Source: Spirochaetales bacterium (GTDB lineage: Bacteria; Spirochaetota; Spirochaetia; DSM-27196; SKKC01). Taken from it: a DNA stretch of 5,384 bases. Each line of letters starts with the position of its first letter. Positions within the stretch are counted from its first letter, which is position 1. Under the pieces are notes generated by a model, which was not told where the DNA came from, did not search any database, and saw only the letters and a program-made list of their open reading frames with translations. Location: NCBI GenBank assembly GCA_007126865.1, contig SLAN01000054.1, positions 1-5,384 of the forward strand. The letters run 5' to 3'. The position numbers were made by a program, and so were the translations under genes. Of the stretch, positions 5,257 to 5,384 are shown piece after piece.

Positions 5257-5384
5257 TCACAGGAAGTGGACGTACTCGGCAGCGATCTCGATCGCCTCTC
5301 GCCGCGATTCGGCACCGAGTGTCTCGTAGATGTTCGAAAGATAGTTTTTCACCGTCTGTTCGGCGAGGTGTACCCTCTCTCCGA
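5257..5384 (-). CDS. LuxR-family transcriptional regulator, C-terminal fragment
   Basis: Only the last 41 residues lie in the window; the gene continues past the right edge. The sequence reads GERVHLAEQTVKNYLSNI followed by YETLGAESRREAIEIAAEYV and then HFL before TGA. The TVKNYLSNIYxxLGxxSRxEA pattern is the recognition helix and last helix of the GerE/LuxR helix-turn-helix (PF00196), so the protein binds DNA through its C-terminus. The N-terminal sensor, which would tell whether it is a response regulator, a MalT-like ATPase or another type, is not visible. It is read in the same direction as the transporter operon and ends 98 bases before it, with a palindrome between them, so local control of the transporter is plausible but not shown. 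Confidence 0.86.
   Translation of the reverse strand, partial: GERVHLAEQTVKNYLSNIYETLGAESRREAIEIAAEYVHFL

Noticed and set aside
5043..5315. 90-codon minus-strand open frame spanning the LuxR fragment, the gap and the start of the binding protein
   Set aside because: It crosses two better-supported genes in another frame and covers a regulatory gap.

Overview
The window is a GC-rich bacterial segment holding eight genes or gene fragments in two blocks. The organism is probably a spirochaete, ideally a saline or alkaline-habitat relative of Spirochaeta. That is an inference, resting on the acidic, lysine-poor solute-binding protein with its Ala-Phe-Ala | Arg-Gly-Glu-Ala signal cleavage site and on the general look of the genes. 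No rRNA or other marker gene is present to settle it.

Left block, plus strand. The window opens inside the end of a plsY-like glycerol-3-phosphate acyltransferase gene (2-121). A 190-base intergenic stretch (122-311) follows, with a GGGGGT-G-ACCCCC palindrome, two imperfect repeats spaced 60 bp apart, and a good sigma-70-type promoter. That promoter drives a two-gene VapBC-type toxin-antitoxin operon (312-964) whose genes overlap by one base. A short gap with a GC-rich stem-loop separates vapC from the convergent right block.

Right block, minus strand, read from right to left. It begins with the C-terminal end of a LuxR-family regulator (to 5257). A 98-bp intergenic region then carries a perfect 15-bp palindrome. 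Next come a secreted sugar-type solute-binding protein (5158-3863), a 110-bp gap with a small hairpin, two CUT1-type ABC permeases (3752-2871 and 2867-2010) and a nucleoside hydrolase (2002-1034). The last three genes are separated by only 3 and 7 bases, so they are almost certainly co-transcribed and translationally coupled.

How the genes fit together: the binding protein should capture a solute outside the membrane, the two permeases should form the channel, and the nucleoside hydrolase should split an N-ribosyl bond in the cytoplasm. This suggests import and breakdown of a nucleoside or nucleoside-like glycoside. The transporter, however, is of the CUT1 (oligosaccharide or glycerol-phosphate) type rather than the CUT2 or BmpA type usually linked to nucleosides. 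No ABC ATPase gene lies in the window, so the transporter must borrow one or have one elsewhere. The LuxR-type protein upstream is a plausible local regulator. I see no wholly new system. The CUT1-plus-nucleoside-hydrolase pairing, the widened metal motif of the hydrolase and the palindromic sites are the points that deserve a second look.
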